From positions 62,001-126,000 of the forward strand of contig CAVYVI010000014.1 of assembly GCA_963771905.1 (NCBI GenBank): DNA of 64,000 nt, written 5' to 3'. Position 1 is the stretch's first letter; each line of letters opens with the position of its first letter. Below are positions 18,348 through 27,277 of the stretch, piece by piece. Origin of the DNA: Palsa-147 sp963771905 (lineage in GTDB: Bacteria; Acidobacteriota; Terriglobia; Acidiferrales; UBA7541). The notes under the pieces were generated by a model. The model searched no databases. It saw only the letters and a program-made list of their open reading frames with translations, and was not told where the DNA came from. The translations under genes were made by a program, and so were the position numbers.

Positions 18348-19454
18348 TCACTCCTCCCGAACTCGTCTCGCGCGATTGGCATCAGTTGTACCGGTGGATT
18401 CCGATTGTGTCGCACCTTCCGTCTCTGACACTTGGCTCCAGTCATCCACCTCTTCGTCGCGCCGGCTCGATTTCTTGATCCACACGGGACGATTAGGAGT
18501 CGGATCGATCTCAAGGTGAAAGATATCGAATCGGTTGTAATGCCCGACGATGTCATGGGCCATTTTTTGCTCGATGCTACGAGCGATGTCGATATCGGCC
18601 ACCACCATCCCCTCGCTCCCCACCAGCGGATCGCCGAGCAATTCCCCGTTCGGCCCGACAATCATCGAGACCGGAGCCGGCGTCGCATGCAACAACTCTT
18701 TCATCTTGGAATCGCCCTGCGAAAGTTGCTCGATAGCATCGGCATCGAGCGCGCACGCAGCGACAATGTTGAAGACCTTGCCCTCGAAGGCATGGGCTGC
18801 CGAGCGAATGCGGATCGCCTCACTCAGATTATAGTTCTGCGCGCCGCCCCCAGGGCGGTGGAAGGGCCACGCCGGGGGATAGGTGGCGATGTGGATCTGT
18901 TCCCCTTGTGCTAACAGCGCGAACCGAGCCAGGGTATTTGTATTCTCACCGCAGATGAGCGCCCCAATTCGGCCGATGTCGGTCTCCTCGGGACGAAGAT
19001 AAGCGGCGTCGCCGTTCGCCCACGTGAGTTTTTCCGCCCATGTGGGGACCAGCTTGCGATGGCGGTTCAGCAACGTCCCGTCGCGACCGAAGAGAAGGTT
19101 CGTGTTCCACAAGGCTCCCATGCTAATGGTGCCCTTCTCGGTGATCCCAACAGACAGGATCACCCGGTGACGCTTCGCACTCTCGCTCAATCTCCTGGTC
19201 TGTGGCCCGGGGACCTGGACAGCGTTATCGAACAGCCGCCGGAAGAAGCCGTGCTGGTCCATGGGAGCATAGATCAAATTCCAGACCGGGAAGGCGGGGA
19301 CGAAGGACTCTCCGAACACAACGAGCTCGGCGCCGGCATCGACGGCCTTCTGGACCAGAGTGTCCATCTTGTCGATAGTCGCATCGCGGTCCAGGAACAC
19401 GGGAGCGGCCTGCACCGCTGCCGCACGAAACTTGGGATACACATCGCCTGGCAT
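18348..19454 (-). CDS. Nitrilase-superfamily carbon-nitrogen hydrolase
   Basis: The 368-residue protein has the complete Glu-Lys-Cys triad of the nitrilase superfamily: E49 (VVFGESFVPAFP), K134 (HRKLVPTW) and C168 (ALICGENTN). The length, with a long C-terminal tail, and the motif spacing fit aliphatic nitrilases and cyanide-active hydrolases rather than short amidases. Such enzymes hydrolyse nitriles to acids and ammonia in the cytosol. GGAGGA lies eight bases before the ATG. The gene follows an MFS transporter gene on the same strand by 24 bp, so the two are probably one operon for uptake and hydrolysis of a nitrile or amide. The last 30 residues are polar and probably disordered. Confidence 0.88.
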   Translation of the reverse strand: MPGDVYPKFRAAAVQAAPVFLDRDATIDKMDTLVQKAVDAGAELVVFGESFVPAFPVWNLIYAPMDQHGFFRRLFDNAVQVPGPQTRRLSESAKRHRVILSVGITEKGTISMGALWNTNLLFGRDGTLLNRHRKLVPTWAEKLTWANGDAAYLRPEETDIGRIGALICGENTNTLARFALLAQGEQIHIATYPPAWPFHRPGGGAQNYNLSEAIRIRSAAHAFEGKVFNIVAACALDADAIEQLSQGDSKMKELLHATPAPVSMIVGPNGELLGDPLVGSEGMVVADIDIARSIEQKMAHDIVGHYNRFDIFHLEIDPTPNRPVWIKKSSRRDEEVDDWSQVSETEGATQSESTGTTDANRARRVREE

Positions 19455-19478
19455 GGACGATTCCTCCGGTGAATGACG

Positions 19479-20816
19479 TTATGACAACTCGACGTGCTTC
19501 GTTTCCGGTCCGGACAGCGCGCCGAGCAACAAAAGAAAGCCCCCCACTACGAAGATGACGATTTCGGTGTACTCGTAGGGCATTCCCAATCTCTTCAGAC
19601 CTAACATATAGAACGAGGAAAATGCCGGAATGATCGTGGCCGCGCTGTAACCGATCCCATAGCCGGATGCCCTGACCCCGGTGGGGAAGCGTTCGTTGAT
19701 ATACGAGGTGACGATCGCCCAAACCGGCGTGGCGCACAGATTGATCAAGGTCACCAGCAGGACCAGTTGCAAGGCGCTCTGGTAGCCGGACCTGACGAGC
19801 ACGTAATACAGGATAGGACCCGCGGTAATTCCCGCGAGTCCCATCAGAGCTAGGATGGTCCGGCGACCGATCATCTGGCCCAATATGCCGAAAGGAACAA
19901 AGGAAAAAGTCAGCACTAAGCTCGCGACCAATTGCGCGTTGGTGACAACGATGCTGTTCACGTGTCTCACCGTCAAGAGAACGCCGGGAAGAATGGACGT
20001 AACCGCGTTCAGCGTGAACCAGGCCCCGCTCATTACCAGGAACACTTGTGACAAGCACCGGAAATTGTCTCCGCGGAACAGTTCCTTCAGCGGAGATTTC
20101 GTTTTCTCGGCCTTGGCCCAAACGCTGGATTCCTGAACGTTTTTGACGTAGTAAAGGAGAACTCCGCTGGCAAACAGGGCCCCGACGAAGAAAGGAATGC
20201 GCCAACCCCATTGTACGTACGGTGAATGTAGCGACCCTGCCGGTAGCACGCGCAACAAACCTGTGGTGATCAGGGACATGGCGGCCAGAGACATCGGAAA
20301 CCCCGTATGGATGAACGCCGCCCATTTTCCTCGCTTCTCCTTGGGCGCATACTCCATGGCCAGCGGATTGGCGCCGGTATATTCGCCTCCAAGGAAAATG
20401 CCATCGACGAAACGCAGCAGCGTAAGGATCACGATGCTGGCGATGCCCCAGCTTTCGTAGCCCGGCAACAGTCCAATGAACAGGGTCACGAACGCGAAGC
20501 CACCCATGGAAATAATCGTGACCTTTCGCCGGCCGAGCTTGTCTCCGTAATGGCCGAAGAGCGTTGCTCCCACCGGACGGCCCACCAAGGACAAGGCAAA
20601 AACAATATAGAAGAACGTTGATTTCAGGGCCGGGCTCAGCGCTGCGGGTTGGAAATAGGACATGGCCGGACCCAGGGCCACGACAGGTAGATACACGTCG
20701 AACATGTCCACGAAGAATCCGAGGAAGGCGGCGCGCAAAGCTCGGAGTCCGGCGGCATCGTGGGCCGCAGTGCCGGCTTGCACATCCTGACTGAAAGAAA
20801 CTTTCGGTTGAGGCAC
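19479..20816 (-). CDS. MFS transporter, metabolite:H+ symporter type
   Basis: A 12-helix major-facilitator protein. It has the loop 2-3 signature FGHYGDKLGRRKV and the FVDGIFLGGEYTGANP segment (MHS-like helix 4/5 pattern GGExxGA), typical of proton symporters for organic acids and betaines. The GTG at 20816 behind AAGGGG is preferred because the residues encoded upstream (open to 20900) are Pro/Gly-rich and unlike a transporter start; the spacing to the ribosome site is short, so the start is uncertain. Its stop is 24 bp from the nitrilase start, suggesting transport of the nitrilase substrate or product. Confidence 0.85.
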   Translation of the reverse strand: MPQPKVSFSQDVQAGTAAHDAAGLRALRAAFLGFFVDMFDVYLPVVALGPAMSYFQPAALSPALKSTFFYIVFALSLVGRPVGATLFGHYGDKLGRRKVTIISMGGFAFVTLFIGLLPGYESWGIASIVILTLLRFVDGIFLGGEYTGANPLAMEYAPKEKRGKWAAFIHTGFPMSLAAMSLITTGLLRVLPAGSLHSPYVQWGWRIPFFVGALFASGVLLYYVKNVQESSVWAKAEKTKSPLKELFRGDNFRCLSQVFLVMSGAWFTLNAVTSILPGVLLTVRHVNSIVVTNAQLVASLVLTFSFVPFGILGQMIGRRTILALMGLAGITAGPILYYVLVRSGYQSALQLVLLVTLINLCATPVWAIVTSYINERFPTGVRASGYGIGYSAATIIPAFSSFYMLGLKRLGMPYEYTEIVIFVVGGFLLLLGALSGPETKHVELS

Positions 20817-21190
20817 ATTCCCCTTTTCAGGGTGCGGTCCAGGATCTGAGAGCCCGGACGCTGAGCCAGCGCCTGGCGCTACGGGGATGCTTTTTCGCAC
20901 AAAACCACGTCAGTCGGAATTTCGCTTTTGGCTTCGAAAACAGCGGGATAGTACACCGGACTGGCTTTTTGCGGAAGGAACTGTGGATCGGTTTTCACCG
21001 GGAGGAGTCCCCAAAGTCTGGCGTTCTCACCGGAACAGGTCGCCCATGATCGAGATTCCGGCGCCATTCACAATCTAGTGGGACGAAGGCGTTCTGCATT
21101 TTCGTGTGAGGGAGGACTTCTTGAGTCCGCAAACAATCTCGCGGAAAAGCGCGGCTGCTCTGAAGCAGATGTCTTCGAGAGCGAACTGCC
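20817..21190. other. Intergenic region upstream of the MFS/nitrilase pair
   Basis: About 370 bp between the MFS start and the end of the GH4 gene, both on the minus strand. It should hold the MFS promoter. I see no convincing gene, RNA or palindromic operator in it. Confidence 0.5.
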
Positions 21191-22546
21191 TTACGCCGCC
21201 TGAAGCTTCATCTGCTTCCCAAACGCCTGAACGTATTCCGCCAACACTTCCTGCGCCACGTCGGGACGCCCAACCAGAGGGTTTTTCTCCAGCGCCGCAA
21301 GCGCGAACTTGCGTGAATGCTCTACCGAAGCACGCACCGTAAGGCGCTCATACTCTTTTACCTGCAGCAGCAAGGGACGAACCGCTTCCGGCGCGCGGCC
21401 CACGGGAGGCGCATGAACGCCGCGAGAAGAGACTTCGCACGGTAGCTCGACCGCGTCATCGGCAGCGAGATCTTCGAGTGCTCTGCCGTTGCGGACCGTA
21501 AGAGGAATCAATGAGGGCGTCTCTGCGTGCAGCGCCTGCAGCACGAGCAGCGCGATCCGCTCGTAACCGGAAAACTCCGAGTAGAGTTCCTGGTTTTCCT
21601 TGCGTCGTTCGCCCGCCGTTGCCTCAATGCTGAAGTAAGAGGCGTTTCGTTCGCGCAGATAATCTTCATAAATTTCGATTAGCTTTGACTCGGGAGCCTG
21701 CGCCAGTTTTTGAAACAGCCGCGCGTTCATACCGGTGATGGCCTGGCCGCGCGACTGGCCGCTTTGTTTCGTATTCTTGTACGCCGTCTCCGGGAAGTAA
21801 TAAAAGTAGAGATATTCCGTGGGCAGCAGCCCCAGCTCTTGAATGAACTTCGTGGGGAAAAGCCCGTGCCGGTAGCATCTCTGGATGATCTCGGGCGAAG
21901 ACAGCACTTTCGGCAGCAGTTCCGCGCCTTTCTCATCGCGAATCGATCGCACCCAACCGAGATGATTGAGCCCGAGATAATCGAAACGAAGATCGAATGG
22001 GCTCCGGTCCAGCGCGTGAGCGATCGATTCATACGTTTCCAGGGGAGTATCGCAAACGCCGATTACATCGACACCGGAATGATTCAGAAGTCCTTGTGAA
22101 ATAATTCCGACTGGATTTGTGAAGTTGATCACCGTCGCCCGCGGAGCCACGCGTTCGATCATGTGCGCATACTCCAGCATCGAAGCCAGATTCCGCATCG
22201 CGCATGCGAAGCCGCCTGCGCCCACGGTCTCCTGGCCGACAAGCCCATGTGCCAGAGCTATCGTCTCGTCTTTCACTCGCGCGTCGATGCCGCCTACGCG
22301 AATGCTCGTGATGACGTAGTCCGCTCCTTCCAGGGCTTGCTCCGGATCGGAATAAGCTTTGAGGCGCGCGCGAAGTCCACTCCGCTTGCCCATCGCTTCC
22401 GCGACGCTCTTCATAATCTTCGAGCGGTCCGCATCCGTATCCCAAAACGCCAACTCATCCAGCCGCACGTTGCCGCCCAGGCCGGCCAGACCGTGGACCA
22501 GAAGTGGCGTCCGAACCCCCGCGGCTCCGACGAGAGTGATTTTCAT
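21191..22546 (-). CDS. Glycoside hydrolase family 4 (6-phospho-glycosidase/alpha-glycosidase type)
   Basis: The 451-residue protein starts MKITLVGAAGVRTPLLVHGL, a GH4 NAD-binding Rossmann turn. It carries the family landmarks TNPVGIISQG, GVCDTP (metal-ligand Cys) and LGLNHLGWV (metal-ligand His). GH4 enzymes cleave phosphorylated or unphosphorylated glycosides by an NAD- and Mn-dependent oxidation-elimination mechanism in the cytosol. CDTP and the overall length resemble the 6-phospho-beta-glucosidase branch. The frame is open to 22744, but the family start is the ATG at 22546. It follows the PfkB kinase gene by 86 bp on the same strand, so hydrolysis and phosphorylation are probably co-regulated. 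The specificity is uncertain. Confidence 0.87.
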   Translation of the reverse strand: MKITLVGAAGVRTPLLVHGLAGLGGNVRLDELAFWDTDADRSKIMKSVAEAMGKRSGLRARLKAYSDPEQALEGADYVITSIRVGGIDARVKDETIALAHGLVGQETVGAGGFACAMRNLASMLEYAHMIERVAPRATVINFTNPVGIISQGLLNHSGVDVIGVCDTPLETYESIAHALDRSPFDLRFDYLGLNHLGWVRSIRDEKGAELLPKVLSSPEIIQRCYRHGLFPTKFIQELGLLPTEYLYFYYFPETAYKNTKQSGQSRGQAITGMNARLFQKLAQAPESKLIEIYEDYLRERNASYFSIEATAGERRKENQELYSEFSGYERIALLVLQALHAETPSLIPLTVRNGRALEDLAADDAVELPCEVSSRGVHAPPVGRAPEAVRPLLLQVKEYERLTVRASVEHSRKFALAALEKNPLVGRPDVAQEVLAEYVQAFGKQMKLQAA

Positions 22547-22632
22547 GATCGCGTTATGGCCTCCAGAACAATTTCCCGCTGAAAGTTTTCGATGCGGCTC
22601 GGAATTCCCCGTCCCCGTTTCTCGACTCCATT

Positions 22633-23583
22633 TCAGCGAATCTTTTCCATCAACTTCTTCAAATTTTTCCGCGTCGGGATCGCAGAGGATCCTCCGGCGC
22701 CCGTTGTTGCCAGCGCTCCGCACACATTGCCGGCTCGCAAACACTTTTCAAGCGGCCACCCGGCGAGATAACCGTGAAGAAAACCGCCGTTGAACGCATC
22801 GCCTGCTCCCGTCGCATCCACTGCGCGCACGCGAATTGATTTCACTCGCAAGATTTGTCCGTTGCGAACGGCAAGGGAACCATCTAAACCAAGCTTGACT
22901 ACAGGAATTCGCACCCAGCGCGCCAATTTCCTTGCAGCGGCCTCAACTGTTTTTTCACCCGTCATGGCTTTCGCTTCCGATTCATTTGGAAACGTGAATT
23001 CGAATTCCTTCAGCAAGGCCGGCAATCGGGGAGATTTGAGCACTTCGGGGTTCCAGCCCAAATCCGCTGAAATCGTCAAGCCTCGCTTGCGCAGTTTGCG
23101 GATCGGCGCAGTCCACATTTGCGGAGGCCGCAGTGCGCACGCCAGATGCAGATGACCTCCTCTCCGCAACTGTTTCTGCACGACACTCCGCGCCAAAAGT
23201 CTTTCCAGTTTTACATTGATTCTGTCGTGAGTGATCATCATGCGATCGCCCTCGCAGGCGGCGCACACTGTCATAGCCGTCGGTAAACGCGGATCGAATT
23301 CACAACCTTGCGTGGAGACGCCGCCCTGAATTAGCTTCTGCCATTCCGGGCTCGCGAGCGCATCCCGTCCGACCCGGGTAATAGCTGTGGTCGGAGTTCC
23401 TAATCTTGCCGCTACCAATGCGGTTGTCGCCAGGCCGCCGCCCGGAAAGCGCGCGAAGCTCGTGGTCTTAACCTCTTCGCCCATCCGGGGAACCCTCGGC
23501 AGGTCGTAGAACACCAGATCGAAAAAAAATTCGCCGAAGACCACCAAGCCTCGATCGCTTCGGGCGGAGGCGGGAGTCACCAT
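22633..23583 (-). CDS. PfkB-family carbohydrate kinase
   Basis: About 316 residues with the two PfkB signatures: an N-terminal Gly-rich segment (FPGGGLATTALVAARLG) and the C-terminal DATGAGDAFNGGFLHGYLAG, whose Asp in GAGD is the catalytic base. The family phosphorylates sugars, nucleosides or keto-gluconate derivatives in the cytosol. The adjacent GH4 gene suggests sugar phosphorylation. The iol operon lacks IolC (a PfkB-type 5-dehydro-2-deoxygluconokinase) and this gene shares an identical operator with the LacI gene, so an IolC-like role is possible but unproven. Starts at 23583, 23595 or 23637 are all in frame. A -10-like TATGAT (23596-23591) favours 23583 and would leave almost no leader. 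Confidence 0.82.
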   Translation of the reverse strand: MVTPASARSDRGLVVFGEFFFDLVFYDLPRVPRMGEEVKTTSFARFPGGGLATTALVAARLGTPTTAITRVGRDALASPEWQKLIQGGVSTQGCEFDPRLPTAMTVCAACEGDRMMITHDRINVKLERLLARSVVQKQLRRGGHLHLACALRPPQMWTAPIRKLRKRGLTISADLGWNPEVLKSPRLPALLKEFEFTFPNESEAKAMTGEKTVEAAARKLARWVRIPVVKLGLDGSLAVRNGQILRVKSIRVRAVDATGAGDAFNGGFLHGYLAGWPLEKCLRAGNVCGALATTGAGGSSAIPTRKNLKKLMEKIR

Positions 23584-23632
23584 GCTTCGAATCATAGCAG
23601 AGTTGGTGTGGCGGGCAAAGAAACGGGCCGAA

Positions 23633-23650
23633 TACACCGAAACGTTTTGG
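23633..23650. promoter_or_regulatory. Putative LacI-family operator (site 5) before pfkB/GH4
   Basis: CACCGAAACGTTTTGGTG is an 18-bp palindrome broken at one base pair. Bases 23637-23651 are identical to site 1 (410-424), 23 kb away. A possible promoter on the minus strand follows (-35-like TTGCCC at 23618-23613, -10-like TATGAT at 23596-23591), placing the operator upstream of the -35. An outer inverted repeat ACGGGC/GCCCGT (23623-23628, 23652-23657) encloses it. Confidence 0.62.
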
Positions 23651-23720
23651 TGCCCGTATTTTCGCGGTTTATCGGAGGTTTACCGTGCCGCACGCAAATA
23701 GATTCTGCCGAAAACGGTTC

Positions 23721-25160
23721 CTATTCCGACGCGACCCGCACAAGCGTTTTGTAAATCATCTCCGTTCCTTGCTCCAGCGACTCGATCGGCACTCGCTCAT
23801 CGTTGCCGTGCATCCGCGTCAAATCTTCCGGCGTGATCGGATACGGATAAATTCCGTAAACCGGAACGCCTCTGCTCCGCCATGCGATCGCATCTGTGCC
23901 CGCTTGAAAGAGGTATGGCGTCACAGGCGTTCCCGGCCAAGTCGAACGAGCGCTGGCCTCCAACGCCCGGTAGAGATCCGTTTCAGTGCTCGACGCCTGC
24001 AAACTCTCAGCTTCCTTCACAAGTCCCTTCACCCGTATACCCTCAGGGTTGTCGCCGGAAGGCAGGGAAACGTCCACGCGCGGGTCGTCGATTGCTCCGC
24101 GGATCTCCGCAATGAACTTTTGCAGATCGGTTCCCGGAATTACCCTCAGATTCAGCGTCGCCTCCGCTGATCCGGGAATTACGTTTCCCCGAAAACCTGC
24201 TTTGAGGAATACGGGAGCGAAAGTGTTGCGCATGATCGCATGCAGCAATACGTTCTTGCTGATTTCTCGATCCGCCTCCTGAATCATTTTCGGGTCCTTG
24301 CTGTTTACCAGGTTCTCGAAATATTTGGACTGCGGAGGCTCGCTCGTCTTCGCGAGCGTTTCGAAAAATTCTCTCGTGCTGGGAATCAGCTCCACCGGTG
24401 TCTCGTAATCCGCGAGCTTCGCCATCGCCTTGGACAAAATAAAAATGGCGCTGTCGGGTCTCGGCATCGAGGAATGCGTCGACGTTCCTGTGGCTGTCAC
24501 GATCAGGGGAATGGACACTTTGTCGCCTGTGGAAATGCTCACGTACTGCACTCCACCCTTCGCATCCTTTATGATCCATCCGCCTTCATTCAAAGCGAAT
24601 TCGCAGTCCATCAAATTCCAATGCGATTCGGCGAGCCAACTCGTGTCGTAGGGACCGCTTTCTTCATCCGCTTCGGACAGAAGAATCACGTCGCGGTGCA
24701 GCGGGACGCGATTCTTCACCAACTCCATGATCGCCTCGGCGAAGACGGCTATGCCGCCCTTGTAATCCATCGCGCCTCGGCCATAAATATAGCCATCCTT
24801 CACCACACCCGCGAAAGGATCGACGGTCCACTTCTCGCGTTCCACACCCACGACGTCCGCGTGGGCCGCGAGCAATACGGGCTTCTTGGATCCGTCGCCT
24901 TTGATTCGAGCGATGAAATGTACTTTGTCTGTTTCCGGCGTGGGAACGATTTCAACTTCGACGCCGAGCGCGCGAAACTTCGTCGCCAATAATTCCGCCA
25001 ATTTTCTGTTATTCCCGGGTGGATTGCTGGTGTCCACACGAATGAGTTCGATCAAGAGATCCGCCGTAGGATTCTCTTTGCGTTGTGCCGGCGCTTCTTG
25101 AGCGAGACTCAGGCAAATCGCAGCCGCGATCGCCAATTTGAACAGCGTCGATGCATTCAT
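23721..25160 (-). CDS. M20-family metallopeptidase, exported
   Basis: The 479-residue protein begins with a Sec signal (LFKLAIAAAICLSLAQEAPAQ). It shows M20 di-zinc motifs: LLAAHADVVGVE with the His ligand, the bridging Asp in GRGAMDYKGG, the catalytic Glu and ligand in SEADEESG, and a late His (RMHGNDERVP). Members hydrolyse dipeptides or acylated amino acids. Export suggests processing of peptides in the periplasm. The ATG at 25160 fits the signal peptide; the open frame continues to 25244. A paralogue lies at 52710-54170. It is divergent from the cytochrome gene. Confidence 0.9.
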   Translation of the reverse strand: MNASTLFKLAIAAAICLSLAQEAPAQRKENPTADLLIELIRVDTSNPPGNNRKLAELLATKFRALGVEVEIVPTPETDKVHFIARIKGDGSKKPVLLAAHADVVGVEREKWTVDPFAGVVKDGYIYGRGAMDYKGGIAVFAEAIMELVKNRVPLHRDVILLSEADEESGPYDTSWLAESHWNLMDCEFALNEGGWIIKDAKGGVQYVSISTGDKVSIPLIVTATGTSTHSSMPRPDSAIFILSKAMAKLADYETPVELIPSTREFFETLAKTSEPPQSKYFENLVNSKDPKMIQEADREISKNVLLHAIMRNTFAPVFLKAGFRGNVIPGSAEATLNLRVIPGTDLQKFIAEIRGAIDDPRVDVSLPSGDNPEGIRVKGLVKEAESLQASSTETDLYRALEASARSTWPGTPVTPYLFQAGTDAIAWRSRGVPVYGIYPYPITPEDLTRMHGNDERVPIESLEQGTEMIYKTLVRVASE

Positions 25161-25515
25161 TTTCCCGGTGCTCCAATGTTTTTCGGACGGACGAAAGACT
25201 TTCGTTGGCAAATTTCCATTCCTGCTCTGAGTAACCGGCGTCACGCCGGAAATCCATTTCGTCCAGAAAAAGTCGAAGAGTTCTTATATCACAGCCACGG
25301 ACCGCGAAGTCGAGTTCTGAAGTCGAGTTCAGTGGAATCAAACGGCGACGCTGATATCGTTTCGCCGCTCTCTGCGTCGCCTCAGCGGTCAAGCCAGTCA
25401 CTTTTTCTTTGTGTTGATTCCTTGCCGGATGACGCGCGCCGCGGAGCCGCTTTTCTGTATTCGGATTGTGAGCGAATGCGCTATCGGCTAACGTAGGGAG
25501 TGGGATAGAATTTCC
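25161..25515. other. Divergent intergenic region (M20 peptidase / cytochrome c)
   Basis: About 355 bp without a credible gene. It contains an imperfect tandem duplication in which GAAGTCGAGTTC occurs at 25306-25317 and again at 25319-25330. It should contain both promoters, but no strong -35/-10 pair stands out. Confidence 0.5.
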
Positions 25516-26751
25516 GTGGTGACAATGAAGCTCATCGGCATAATCGTGATCCTGGCTTGCGCAGCTGCTTTCATCTCCGCACGCGCGACACCTGCGGCGC
25601 CGCAGCAGACTGAAACTTCCCATCCCGGCGCGGCAAGAACATCCGTGAACGAAAATAGACCTGGCACTCGCGCCGACTTTGTGGGAGACGCGGCTTGCCG
25701 GGAGTGCCACCAGGAAATCGGCGATACGTATGCGCGCACCGCGCACCACTTGACATCGCAATTGCCCGACAAGGATTCTATCTTGGGGAATTTTACGCGC
25801 GGCGAAAACATTCTGAAGACCGGCGATCCCGATCTCAGTTTTCGCATGGACGCGAAACAAAGTGGGTTTTACGAAACCGCCGTTTTCTGGCAACCGCCGG
25901 ACCAGAAGACGCGAACGGAGCGAATCGACATCGTCACCGGGTCGGGACATAAGGGTCAGACGTATTTGTATTGGAAAGGCAATCAACTTTTTCAACTGCC
26001 GGTGTCTTACTGGACGGACTTGAAAGGATGGATCAATAGCCCGGGATACACTGAGGGTGTCGCGAACTTCGACAGGCCCATCGTTCCTTTGTGCCTGGAG
26101 TGTCACGCCACGTACTTTGAGTCGATTCCATCGGAGAAAGCTGAAAACGAATATAAAAAAACGGGTTTTGTTCTGGGCATATCATGTGAGAGATGCCACG
26201 GGCCGGGCCGAGCACATGCGGAGAGCGAGCGATTGAAATCCGCCGCGGTTTTTTCGGGCACTCATTCCATCGTGAATCCCGCGCTTCTGCCGCGGGACCG
26301 GCAAATTGAGGTGTGCGCGCAATGTCATGGCGGCATCGGGCAAGCGATTGCGCCAGCGTTTTCGTACGTCCCGGGACAGCAATTGGAAAATTACGTCAGA
26401 CTGCCGCGTCCCGACGCGGAGGCCCGCGTTGACGTGCACGGCAATCAGGTGGCGCTTACGCAAAGAAGCCGCTGTTACCAAAACTCGCAGATGACGTGTA
26501 CGACGTGCCATGACGTGCATGCACCCGAACGCGCGGCAGCTTCGTATTCGGAAAAATGTTTGCAGTGTCATCAGGATCGCGACTGCGGCGAATTTGCGAA
26601 GCTGGGTGCGAAGATTCGCGAGAACTGCATCGATTGCCACATGCCGGTGCAGGATTCCAACCTGATCGTCTCCGACTTGGACGGAAAACAGGTCAAGGCA
26701 CGGATCCGGAATCACTGGATCAAGATTTATGCGACGGGACAAAATCCTTGA
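25516..26751 (+). CDS. Seven-haem c-type cytochrome, exported
   Basis: The 411-residue protein has an N-terminal signal/anchor (LIGIIVILACAAAFISA) and seven CxxCH haem-attachment motifs: CRECH 61-65, CLECH 193-197, CERCH 224-228, CAQCH 267-271, CTTCH 328-332, CLQCH 348-352 and CIDCH 371-375. The gap between haems 1 and 2 (about 130 residues) holds a beta-rich domain. Paired CxxCH motifs resemble cytochrome c554/NrfB-like multihaem proteins of periplasmic electron transfer. No reductase, oxidase or maturation gene lies nearby, so the partner is unknown. Start GTG 25516 versus ATG 25525 is undecided; neither has an ideal ribosome site. Confidence 0.85.
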   Translation: MVTMKLIGIIVILACAAAFISARATPAAPQQTETSHPGAARTSVNENRPGTRADFVGDAACRECHQEIGDTYARTAHHLTSQLPDKDSILGNFTRGENILKTGDPDLSFRMDAKQSGFYETAVFWQPPDQKTRTERIDIVTGSGHKGQTYLYWKGNQLFQLPVSYWTDLKGWINSPGYTEGVANFDRPIVPLCLECHATYFESIPSEKAENEYKKTGFVLGISCERCHGPGRAHAESERLKSAAVFSGTHSIVNPALLPRDRQIEVCAQCHGGIGQAIAPAFSYVPGQQLENYVRLPRPDAEARVDVHGNQVALTQRSRCYQNSQMTCTTCHDVHAPERAAASYSEKCLQCHQDRDCGEFAKLGAKIRENCIDCHMPVQDSNLIVSDLDGKQVKARIRNHWIKIYATGQNP

Positions 26752-26982
26752 TTTAGGAAGAACGGGTTGGGGACCGGTCAGGGCGATGCAGTGGACTAGA
26801 TCATTGTGGCGACGGAACCGTCGAAGTTGTTCGTGTATGTGAAAGTCTCTGCAAGGCCGTTCGTTGTGCGTTGGTCGGATGCCTCCCTCCCCATGGAATG
26901 ATGCGCAAGGCGCGTGGCGCTCGCCGGCCTGGACGCCGAGGTCCGCCTCGGGAGTACCGAGCTCGCGATCGATCATCGCGAG

Positions 26983-27073
26983 GGTAGCGTTTTTGTTCCG
27001 GTTAGAAATGACCTCCGTGGTTTGTTTTGAATGGATTACGGCGATTTCTAATCGTATGGGAGTCCCGATTAGA
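26983..27073. repeat. 91-bp dispersed direct repeat, copy 1
   Basis: This copy matches 27187-27277 at about 80 of 91 positions without gaps, 204 bp away. Inside, TTAGAAAT pairs with a later ATTTCTAA, and TCTAATCG pairs with the terminal CGATTAGA (27066-27073) as a short stem-loop. The nested inverted repeats resemble REP-like extragenic elements. Confidence 0.75.
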
Positions 27074-27186
27074 AAAGCGGCGGCCCGTTTCATCGAATGA
27101 GTTGCTTCAGGGGGTAAAGGCCCGGGATCGGGAGCCCGGCGACTGCCGGGTCTGAAGGCTCGACCTACAAAGATGCCGGACGCGAA

Positions 27187-27277
27187 GGTAGTGTTTTTGT
27201 TCCGGTTAGAAATGACGTCCGTCGTTTGTTTTGAGTGGGTTGCGGCGATTTCTAATAATTCGGGGGTCCCGATTAGA
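27187..27277. repeat. 91-bp dispersed direct repeat, copy 2
   Basis: The second copy of the element at 26983-27073. It conserves the TTAGAAAT/ATTTCTAA pairing and the terminal CGATTAGA. Most of the eleven differences cluster near the 3' end. Confidence 0.75.
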
